This document shows positions 25,301 to 37,300 of a stretch of 64,000 bases of DNA, piece by piece. The position numbers and the translations under genes were made by a program. The notes below the pieces were generated by a model, which searched no databases, was not told where the DNA came from, and worked only from the letters and a program-made list of their open reading frames with translations. Position 1 is the first letter of the stretch. Every line of letters begins with the position of its first letter. This stretch comes from Euwallacea fornicatus (taxonomy: Eukaryota > Arthropoda > Insecta > Coleoptera > Curculionidae). The stretch covers positions 1,550,001 through 1,614,000 of the forward strand of contig NC_089572.1 in NCBI RefSeq assembly GCF_040115645.1. The letters run 5' to 3'.

Positions 25301-28300
25301 TTCACTATACAAAATTTGAACAAAATCAGTCAAAAGTTACGGTTTACAGAATTTTTTTCCGACTGTACGGATACTGTTTTGATTGACTGTAAGTTTTAAA
25401 CGATAACACGTAATAAGAAGTTTCTTCCTTAAAGTCTTCTTTTATTAAAGAAAAAAAATTCTTCAGCCAGAGCTATGTGGAAAAATGCCATCAATGTAAT
25501 TTTTTCGAAATTCGGGCGTGTCTCTTGGAAAAATATATTTGATGACGTCATAACTCGTTACTCAGACTTTTAGAAATGAACTTCTTCGGGTCGAAACGGA
25601 GCTCATTCAACCCCATTAGGACTCATAAAATAAAAAAGGGACTCATAAAGTTTTTCATGTTACTTTCCGTTTTCATAAAATAGGTATAGGGGCGTCGAGT
25701 TCGGGATATCTTGTACATATCTCAGCTATCAGCTAAAGCGTTTTCTCGAACAAAAAAAGACCCATTCATAACCTTTCCTTTATGGTTATTTCACAAACGG
25801 TTTATGCGACCTACTTTTTAATCATGGAGTGATATTTTCCATCGTATTCCCTGACGATCCTCGGCGTGTTCGGGAAAAAGGGAGAGTCTTCAGGCGAGGG
25901 CGATCGTTGGGGTGAAATGGTCATGAACCCGAAAAATTAGACTTTAGGGAGAATCCGTTTTCCAGTTAAAACCTTGACATTCTGCGGGTATTAGTCAGGT
26001 TAATTTACGGTGGAATTTTAGTTTTACAGAGACGTGGAAAATTGATGTTTCAACCTACTTTTATTCGTGAAAAACCAGGGGCGTAGCAGGACGAGATTAG
26101 TGGGGGTGTTTTCGCATATCGAAGCTATGCTTCCATTGTAAATGCAATCTTGTGTATTTGCAAGTGACGTATCTTGCTGTTGCTGTGCGGTTTCGAAATA
26201 GTAGAAAAATCGCAATTTGACACGGTTTTAATCCGCTAAAGCCCGTTGCCTCGTGCAGACGTGTAAAGGAATACGTTTTGGAAATATTCTGGAAATGAGA
26301 GTTCAGGACGTGCCCCCCTAATGTCCCTGCCCTGGAAGCTCGCTCAAAAATACGTCGGACAATACGATAATACAGGGGGCATTGGTAAAACTACGATTTA
26401 AGGTGCAAAGTATTGGGAAAATGACTTCTCCGGACTACATTGATTATAAGGAAAAATTCAGGCTTTGATACTCCAAAAGAATCAATGGCATAACGTAGCT
26501 CTGAAAGCAGTTATGAACTTTTGAAAACGTAGTTCTTTTGACATGATTTTTCCTTTGTGCCCCACGAATCAGCGCTAGTTACGCCTCGGTTGTGGAAATT
26601 ATGAATTTCAATTCATTTCCCTGTTCGTAAGAATGAATCGATCTTGCCCAGCACGCCCCTCGATTCCTCTGTGGTTTTTATCGATGGCGATAGCACAGGG
26701 CGTGCTGGTCCGCTGAGCATTGGTGAAATAATGTCAATGGGTTGCTTTTCTTATCTCAAAAGAATGGAAATGGGCAAGATCGATGCAATAAAATAGCATC
26801 TAATTTCTTATCAAAGTTGCTTCCATCTAGCACCAATGTAGTAAAGACACCATTAAATGCTTGAAGTGTATTAAAGCGGATTAAATAACTTTAAAGGTCA
26901 ATTATTGGGATTGCGGGCTTAAATGAGTCACAGTCCCTGACTGATATAAGAATTCCCATAAGCTACCTGGTGCTGATGCAATTGTTGTTACCTCAGCTGG
27001 TGCTTCATGTTACACAGGGTGTCCAGATATAACGTAAAAATGTTTCCTTAGTTTTTGAAATCAAATTACTAAATCGCAAATATTTTTAAGTAAAAAAGTT
27101 CCTTTTTTCATCTCGTTGGCATAGACCCTTTTTAGTTATAAATGTTTGTGATTTAGTAATCAGATTTAAAAAAATTAAGAAACGTCACAAGTGACGAAGT
27201 TAGAGCAAGATTTACGTAGGAGATCCCCCGTAGGCGACGCCCCTGACTAAAATCTGTAATTATTAACCTAGAAGAGCTTTCCCATTCCAATTTATTACAG
27301 TACACCGAATTTAATAATTTTAGCCCAAATCGTTTCGAAAATATTGCGAAAAAAACACCTTCACAGTTCCCCCTTTACGGGCTTGTAGTCCCGTTAAGAA
27401 GCAATTTCAGGGGCATGTTGATAGGAGCTTTTTTTTATTATTTTAATATTTAGAATCACCTCTCAAAATATTTCAACGCTATTCCCGGCCACCCTGTATT
27501 AGAGAGACAAGTTGGGCCGTATTGAGCACTATAGATAACAAAGACCTAGTGTCGCCGTTTCCGTAACCCATTTACTATATAAACAAGAACGCTATCCACG
27601 CCCTGAAACTGCTTGTCTACCCTATCACAGTTCATTTGGCTTTTGCCTTCTTTAATAGAATATGATGTAGCAAAATTCAGAGGTATTTGTTGTGCCCTTA
27701 ATGCGAGTCACTATATTAACAAGTTGTATACAGGGTGTAACATATCATCACGGATATATGTGTTTCAGGAAGCAATGGTACTCTGTAAAATAATAAAAAA
27801 ATGCTAACAACCAATAATGAAAAACGCACTATTCTTTATATACAGGGTGGCAAAATTTCCCATTTTTTCCATGTTTTGCGTGTTTTTCACATATGAATTT
27901 TCGAGTAAAATTTTGAATTTTCTTTTATCCATTCTGTTCAAGATCCTATGCAACAAAATGTCAAACTCGTCGGTAGCCATATATAGAGTGTTATGATTTT
28001 TTGAGTTGAGTTTTGAGTTTGAGACGAGTCATGCGCTACTCTATGCTTTGTGTCTTTTATTGAAATACCCTTTATGAACTCTGACAGCAACATTAAATTC
28101 CTTAGCTTTGCGGCCTCTTGCAGCTTTATCGTATATATCACCGTTTTGATAGAATTTGCAAAAACATCTATCGATGGGAATTGAGAATGCAAAGGAAAAA
28201 GTCATACTACTCATTTGTCAACTCTCTGAAGTAATTCCTAAGATTTAATCAAGTTTCTTAAAATTAAAACAAATCTAATTGAAAACAAAATTATCAAAAA

Positions 28301-31300
28301 TTATTGAAAATGTCTTTTAAGAAATGTCAATTTCCGCCACCCTGTATATCAAAAATGGTGAATTTTTGGCCATGGGCCTATTAGCATTTTTTGCATTTTG
28401 CAGCGTGCTATCAGCCCCTGAAATATATGCATGATGATACGTTACACCCTGTATGACACCTAATAAAACGGAATATCTCAAGTAAATGCCCTAGAATGCC
28501 TCGAGGAATTCTTGAGATGCCATTCGAATGGCAGTTATGTATCGAAGCCTACTTTTTGCAACACCTTATGTATTACATCTTTTGATATTGTTTTTCTATC
28601 TTTTCAGCAATAATCTTTAGACCTTCGCTCCTGTCCGCTGTATACTTTCTGCTGCTATGTTATACCCCGTTTGTGCCGGTCCCAACAAAGGAGACCATGA
28701 AGGGTCATTCCGGGGTTTTTCTCAAGATCCTGATTGTGTTGTCGACGTTAACCACCCTAGGGCAATTGGCATTCCAAATCGTTTTATTTGCCATGCCCCC
28801 ATATGCACATTTTTTAAAGGTAAATTTTAACGTTTTGTATTGCGGTGGTTTACCCACTCTGACTAGTAGACAGGGCGTATCAAACATGGCTGTAATGAGC
28901 AACTTGGAACGATTGCGAAAAAAATTCAATTAAGCGCTCACAAAGGGTTGTTACAATGGGTTTTTTTCAGAACTATTACGTATTAATCACAACCTTTGTA
29001 TTCCAGGACTGCGAATTTTTAGAGAAACTCCTGCGTCACGTAGGATTCGTAAGACTGAACCACATATCATTAAATGATGCCTTTACATGGATCTCACCTG
29101 AACCGATAATGTTAGCTACTTCAGTGATTTTTTTCGTTCTCTTTAAGAGACTTACCGCCTCTAATGTTGAAGCTTCCGAATCGGACAATCGCACTGAAAA
29201 CGAGAGGTTGGACGAAGAGGTTAAAAATAGGAAGAAATATTTAATGTTTATTGTAGGAGTAGGTGAGTAGAGGTCTGTGAAATGCGACGTTTCGGCCTAT
29301 ATTTTCTCCCTCAGGGCCACTTACTTTTACACAACCTCCTCAGAGTGAATTTTGATCGAAATACGGTCTTTCGTCTAACTTCAGACACCCAGTATTATTT
29401 CCTGATTACTTTACAGGTCGTTATGGTGTTCTGATAACTTTGTGTTTGGCGGCGGTGCTGCGGCCTTCGGTGATCGGGGGATTATACTTCGTGGTGTTTT
29501 TGGCCGTGGCCACCTGGTGGGCCTGTTACAAGCAACTAAGGAGAGGATTCGCCATTTTGATGTGCTGCATCTTGCCGTTCGTCTTCGGACACATGAGCGT
29601 CCTGTATGCTTACCAGTTCCAGTGGCCCCAAGAGCTGTTGGATAAGAATAGCACGTGGGCGAGGCAAGAATCCCCTCTTAATTGTCAAATAAAGATTAAT
29701 TTTTTCACGTATTCATTTAATTCAAAGTAAGAGTGTGCAGGGGGCACAGCATCTAAAGTCTTCGTGTAAACCTATTTTCCATCGTGCATATATGGAAAAC
29801 CGTTAAATATTGCAATAGAATATGCTCTCAACTACATTTTCAGGTATTTCGGCCTCACCCCCCTTCGAGTCTCGTTATGTGACAACAGCACGAACACAAT
29901 AGACCCCAGAACTTTTAACTTCGAGGAAACCGAATGGGCCTCGTACGTAAACCCTTTTGCCCTCTATTGGCTCTTCTACATTTTAGTCCTGGAATCCCAA
30001 GCCCTGCTGCAGCCAGACGTAAGTACCTACTCATACCTTCAGTTACTTAGACCATACTTTACGTTCGCTGAACTAATTGCGTACCAGTATGGGAACAACC
30101 ACTGGCCTCATCTAACACATTAATTAGATTGAACATTTTTTCTCCTCGTGTATGGACGCATTCGCAAGTTTCCCTTTACTAACCGTCTAACCACTGTTAC
30201 AGTCTCAAAAGAAACAGGGCCCGTTCTCACGTTTGGAGGGCAGTTATAAAGGGCAAGTGAGCAGACAGTTGTCCGACAAAGTGAGCAAGTCGCAGTTAAT
30301 GCGATCGGCGACGATTACCAAGCGCAGGTGGCAAAGTGCAGGAAGAAAAGTGCGAGTAAGGGAGTTACTCCTGCTTGCTTTTGCCTTCAGTGTGAGAATG
30401 CGCTTTTGGAGGTTTTGCATGTCAATTCGTTTTTTTCTTTTTTTAATAATGTAGTCATTCTACCATAACGAGTGATCTGGTAGTTTGTCCTCGGTAAGCT
30501 GTCCCCAAAGGGTCAGTGTTTAGGTTAGTTCGGGTTAACTGGTGGATAGGCGATTCGGTGAATCCCACACTATCCGACCGCCAGAACAACAGGTCCCGGT
30601 ATTTTTTTGAAAATTTTCCATGCAAAAAAAAATCGAATCAACTCCGTTCTTAATTTCCCTAGCTGATAAGAACAGATTAGGGCGAGTTAGCTACATTAGT
30701 AATGTTAAAAAGTCCGTATTGCTTTGTTTCCAAGATCCTCACACAACATTGGAGAACGCTGAAATGTTTCAATTCAGGAAAATTAAGCGGAAATCGAGAG
30801 TAAAGAAGTGGGGATACTAAATATTCCTAAAGGCACCGGTGTTCTGCACGGACCTGGAAATCGACGATGTGCGCCAATGCATTCCGAGTGACGACATCTA
30901 TGGAACTTGTTTCTAATCAAGTCAGTGGCATAGAAGACGCGATTTTATATATTTTTAGAGACTTTATGCGAATTAAAGGTTGATGGTTTTAATTCTCTCA
31001 CTGATATAACACTTTACCAAATCGCGTTTTACGGCTTTAGACTGAGAGCTTTTCAATTAACTCCCGATATGATATTACTTCATTATTCCATTAAGAGTTG
31101 CGAATTAGTACTTTTTGTGATTAAATATTGTTAGTAAGTCAAAACTAATAGTATTGTACACCCTCACTAGCGGCATACACATTTCTTTTGATTTCTACAC
31201 ATTTTTTGTTGCTTTTAAATTCTTGCTGCTGCTGGTTTTTTCTAGGCTGCAAACAGAAGAATTAGCGATGAACGAGACATGAGAGAGGACACTCCAGTAC

Positions 31301-34300
31301 GTATTATTTCCGTCCATTCTTTTTCGCTTAATTCAGCTTTTTTGGTTACATTCTACATGTGGATTATGGTGGTGGTGTAGCAAAACAGGTGTGCGTTTAG
31401 CTTTATTGATTAATCTAATTCTTACATTTCCATCGGGGAGGCAACAGTCGCTCTTATACAGGGTTGTGATTAATCATCGCCTACGTTTAAAATCTTTGAA
31501 TAAGAAATCTTCTTAAACCCTCATGGCGCATGCGCAAACTGTTTTCAATCGCCAATTTGTCTGTTTCCCCCGGTACAATTTTGAATAGTTGTCTCAATTA
31601 ATTGAAAATTGGCTAATCTGGCATGCCATTGTGCTTTAATTTTACACCGCCCTGTATAAATACGACAATAGCAAGGTACTAGCTTCAGTAGTTAGCAGAA
31701 TAAAATTAATGTTTATTAGAAGTATATTAATCATATTTACAAATGGAATTAAAGATTATCGATTTTATTCAGTGCTTCTTCACCTTTCGTCATAATAAGA
31801 GATTAACCTACAGCTCAACAAAGAACACGAGGTTTGATTTTTGGATATTGTCAGTGAATCACTCTGTATAATCTTTGAGTAAGAAACTCTTTGAACGTTG
31901 CGTTCACGTCCTTGATGACACTTGCTCACTTTCCTGGGTAATACGGGCATGATCAATTACAAGGGAACTGTGGAGCTGATAAATTTCATTTGTAAATAGG
32001 ATTCTTCCAGGTATTTTGAAATATTCTACGGTAACAGATGTACTTTTCTTAGCTGATAAAAGGAGTGAGTCCAATCAAGAGGTATGGATCAAGCAAACGC
32101 AGTGCGATAATGCAGGATTCCACTGGAAGCGTCACCGTGGATGGGGAACACCCAGAAGAGATACCTTTAGATGAATTAGGTAAGCCTATTTCGAGTCAGC
32201 GTGCATTTGGTCGAGCCGACTGACCATGCAGAGTGGTCAAAGTAGGAGACAAAATGCCTTAAAAATTCTCACAGTATTGCGCTATCAATTTTTAGCGTTT
32301 ATGTGTTAGATCTCTCCAATGCTATCTCTGTTTGACCACTATTGTATATACATAATTTCACGTTTAACTACTTGTACTTTGCCAAGGCAATCCAGAAGGG
32401 GAATACGAAGCGACTTTAATCGAGAACTTAGTGTTTTTCTTGGAGAATCTGCTTCAACTCATCATACGGGTCTCATATTTGGGCACAAATATAATCATGA
32501 TGGTAAGTCGCAAGTTTCCCTTCATTGCTCCTCTATGAGCGAGTCCTTTCAGGCCTGGAGCATAACGTACATCAGCTGGATAACGTTCGTGCTGCTGATT
32601 TGGGCCAACATTATCTGGTTGGTGCCTAACCAGCGCAAGAGCATGCTGCGCTCCAGCCCGTTCCTCGTCTTCTACGCATGGTTTCTCTTGATCTCCGCCT
32701 ACATTTACTCAATGAACTTGACAGAGAGCGAGCTGCCATCCACGTTAAGCGGTATTAATTTAGCGCAAATAGGTTTCGTCAAGGTCACCTTTTTGCCCTG
32801 TAATCCTCTCTTCGTCAAGTGTCTCTACACCTGCATGTTCTGGGTGACTTTAAGACAGTACATGCAGGAGAGACTCATCGAGAGACAGTCCAGTGCCTTG
32901 GCAGATATGGTGGCGCCGTTGCAATTGACCGTTGGTGCGGCAACATCGGGTACGTTTGATGTAAAGTCATAATTTTACAATTTGGGCGTGACGTCAGCAA
33001 AAGATCATCCACGCAAGAACGTGAATGATGAAATCCTCATTTCTTGATTAGCAGTCCTTGGTAGCCGATGTTTAATATGATTTGAAATCCAAAATGAAAA
33101 AATCGCATTCCGAAAGACTTAATTTTTTTTAGGTGCCAATACTGAACCGAAAAAAAAAGAAACAAAAATCATGGACGTCGTGGGCAATCATTTGAAGAAA
33201 TTCTTAACGAAATTCTGGATTTGGGTGGTCGCCATCACTCTCTTCGCAGTGGCCATTACCGGTCAGCGAATGACCGGTTTCCGGATAGTGTATATGGCTT
33301 TGTTCTTGATTTTTATCTTATCCTTCCAGGTACACTCTACCCGGCGTTTTACGCATAATGTTTTACTAAAATTTCAGTTGTCTTTTACCGTTTGGAGGAA
33401 AATGATGTTTGGATTCTGGTTGGTGGTCATCATATTCTCCATGATGGTGTTGGTACTAACCTATACCTACCAATTTGATAACTTTCCGGAATATTGGACA
33501 AAATACCTGCATGTGGCCGAGGAGCAGTGAGTCGCCCTTCAAGCGGCCTTTGTGCGAACGTAATCACTGCACATCTTGTGTTTTAGGCAGCTGGATATCG
33601 GCCTGGAAAAGTTCGAAACGAAACAGCTATTTGTTCGCTTAGTAACTCCCACCTTTTTTGTGATTATAACTGTTGTGCAACTTCACTACTTCCACGACGA
33701 CTTCATGATTTTGTCGGATCCCAAGAACGCCAGTATAATAAACGAGGCCGAGGAAGAGGATGATGATTTGAACGAGAGTTCCATGCAAGGGGGTGCCATT
33801 ATTGATAGGAGCGATAAAGACGATCCTTCCTCTTCAGGTTACAAGTTTGAAATGAGCGATTTCGACAGTAAGCTTCTGACTGAAGTCCTCTCATTATTTA
33901 AATTGAAAATTCTCATTTAGACATAACTTTCAAAGAAGTGGTGGAAAAATGGGCTACCAGGCTTCACAAATTTTTAAATTTGCTCTACCTCTTTTTGGAG
34001 ATCCACATGCCCAGAGTGGTGCTGTTTTTCGCCATGCTGCTCTGCGTCTATGACAAATGTGCCCTCTACGTCATTCTGATTTTACTCATTCCAGCGTCGT
34101 TCACCTTGGGACGGCCGGTGCAAATTTTTACCATTTATTCTAGTTCCATGTTAGTGTCGCTATTACTTCTGGCCAGGATGTTGTACCAGATTAAGTACAT
34201 TAATCCTGGAATGTGGAACGTAACGTGCGTGATGGTAAGTTCTTCTCTGGCCGTTGGTTGGTTCCAGTGGAACTTACTGCAGTGGTAAAGTCAACTTTTA

Positions 34301-37300
34301 ATTTTTATACAAAACGTTCCACAGGACATGCGCACTATCTGGTATGGGAGAACCTTAAGGAAAAATTTCCGGTTGTGTTTACGTAAATGGGGCCGCATTG
34401 CATTTTGTAAATAACTTCCAAAATTTTACTAATATTCCGCAGAATCGGGGAGTTGCGTTTTTGTGATATGCGTCAGATTCGAATCGCATGGGACCAGTTT
34501 TTGGGGGATTGCCGGAAATTGTTTCTTATGTCCACATCCTCTAGATCACAATCGTGGTTTTCCTATGCAATATCACGCGTGAAGTTCTGTGTGCTCTCCT
34601 CATCGATTGACAGAGTATTCTTTTTAGGATAACGCAAACCAGACGGAAACGATAGCCAATAACATGCAGTGGTTGGGATTCGAGAAGACGGACCAAGTAG
34701 GACGCTCGGTGCCCAGTTTGGTCAAATGGAACATCATCTACATCCTTATTGTGACACTGTACTCGGTCATTTTAGTAAGGCAATATAACTACCGAATAGC
34801 CAGGGGTCGGCCCACCACCAGAGCTTTCTTCATGTTCCCGCGAATCACCAGGGCCGATGCCGACAAAAATCTAGAGAACATGTTGAAGTATTTGGCAAAC
34901 TATGCCTATTACAAGTTTGGCATCGAGGTAAGAACGCCCTCCACTAGCACAGAGGTTCACTAGACTTTTTTGTGTACTTTTAGATCAGTTTCATGGCCAC
35001 TATTGCCGTCATTGCCATCCGGATGGATCTCTACGCCATTTTCTACGCGCTCTGGTTGGTCGCTCTATATTCCCTAAAACGCAGTACTCTGTCTAAAGTG
35101 TGGACTTTCTATGTGATTTTCACTGCAATTTTGCTGCCGATACAGTACTTTATGGTCATCGGGCTTCCACCCACTTTGTGCATAGGTAAGTGTACCAGGT
35201 GCCCCAAATTTAATGTAGAGTCTCACTTTATTACTTATCAATGTGCGTACCACAACATTGATCGATTATACATAAATATGCCACTTATTATACCTATTTC
35301 AATTCAAGATTATCCGTGGAACCGCAACACCTTCTACATCCGCCTCCAAGAATGGGCGTACTTGATGAACAACAAATATCCTCCCAATCCCAAACGACTA
35401 ATATGGGATTTTCTGCTCCTCTTCTTTTTGTCCAGGCAGTGGGTCGTATTTAGGATAGAGCGACGATATGCTGGACAAAACTACACTGGCGGCAGCAACG
35501 AGAACATTATCCACTTAGCCGAGGATAAGAGCTTTGAAAATCCCGTGCCAGATTTCATCACTTATTGCAGGTGAAGCTCGTTTTAGATCATCCATATTCT
35601 TGTTCGCGGTACTGAACAATTTTTAAAATAACAAAAATTTTCAGTATCCCACTGCAGTTCGTCATTTTGTTTGTGTTTAATATAATCTTTTTAATTTCAG
35701 GTCTTATTTAGATATTGTGAAGAGATGCGTGCTATGCAGTCTGTTTTACATCACCTTGGCCGTCGTGTTCCTGGCAGGAACCAATCGTACCAATATCTTT
35801 TCAGTGGGTTACCTTATCGGTGCCTTTTTGTTCCTGTGGGAAGGCGCTGATTTGTATTTGAGGCCCATTAGGGAAATTATAAAAAAGTGAGTTCACTTTG
35901 TCAACTTCCACGATAAGTTCCGTTCATTTCATACTTCCACTCTAACAGTTCCATCATTTTTCCCCTATTTGAGATCATGCGGTCTCATATCAAGTGTCTT
36001 TCAGATGGAATTGGCTGCTCGGCTACAACGTAACCGTGATCCTAATCAAAGCTTGTCTTCAATTGGTCGGATGCGTCTTTGTCTATCAGTACGTGGGCGA
36101 ATGCCATTGGTTGATGCTCTTTGGCATCGGCTGTGTCAGGAAATTCGGCAACATCGAGGAGATTGCCATGTTGTCAAACAGCGGGCAGTGCGTGGTGCCT
36201 CGGGAATATTTGGGCCTGTTTTGGGACGGTGTCTGTTTCGGACTATTGATAATGCAGAAAAGATTATTCAAGAGCTACAATTTCTTCCACATGATTAATG
36301 ACACGAAGGCGACAACCATATTAGCTTCTAGAGGTAATTGTTCTGAGGTCTTTCTCATAGGGGTACTGCCAATATTTGCCACCATGGACTTTTCTTCCAT
36401 TTATTTTCGCCCTAATAGGAGGGTGAATTTCACAATGCAATTTTTCTTTACTTTTGCAATGCTCGGTTTTGTTTAGGTGCCGAATTAATAGAGGAAATGA
36501 GGGCGAAGCGAATGGATGAGCAAGTGGAAATCGAGCGCCACATACTGGAGAAGATCAAAGTAAAAATGGATCGGATCAAGGCCAATCAGCAAAAGATTCA
36601 AGGTGACATTGAGTTGAAATATTATTATTGACAGTCCGAGTGACATGGTGAGTGACAGGTCAGCTCAACGCATATATATATAACCCATTTTTTATTATTG
36701 ACAAATCGGTAGGATCTTGACTTATGCGAAAAGGGAGGAAATGAAGCTTCAATGGCCTACATTTCTCCAAATAAAAAATGAATGGAATATAATATGCGTG
36801 AATGATACTGTTGCTTATATTAGTCGAAATCGTTACGTTCTATTAGTGTTTAATTTTGTTGTTTGGAATAAATGGCGGTAGATCCTTTTATGTTTCTACA
36901 GCCATTTACATATCCAACTTGTCGGTGATCGATGTTCTACTAAACCTTCTCTCTCCAAGTTTCCTAATGGTGGAGGGACAGTATAACCGTTGTCTCAGAC
37001 ATCGTTGTTCTGCTTTATTCCCATAACGTTGCAGACTCGTTTCATTCATAATTAAATTAATAACCTTAAATATTTTGTTTACAGTTAAAAATATCTAAAT
37101 AAAACTACTCGTTAAAAAGAAGACACCAGAACCACATTTTCTTCTAAAGGGCTGATTGCGTTCACTCTTACAGCGAATGAAACTCAGTTTTGCTCTGATT
37201 CGAGGGAATTACATAGTATTTTTTATAGTTGCCACTGCTGCACATTTAAAACGCAGTCAAAATTTTAACCCATACAGAGTGTCCCAAATTTGCCTCTTTG

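Larger units (their letters stand above)
22399..28607. other. Piezo intron 1 (6.2 kb), transposon-rich
   Basis: Holds the fold-back element at 24714-25389, the nested-terminal-repeat MITE at 27726-28455 and further ACAGGGTG-type repeat ends near 23880, 23990, 24450, 27016 and 27490. A palindromic stretch lies around 26640-26790. No host coding exon recognised. Confidence 0.75.
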
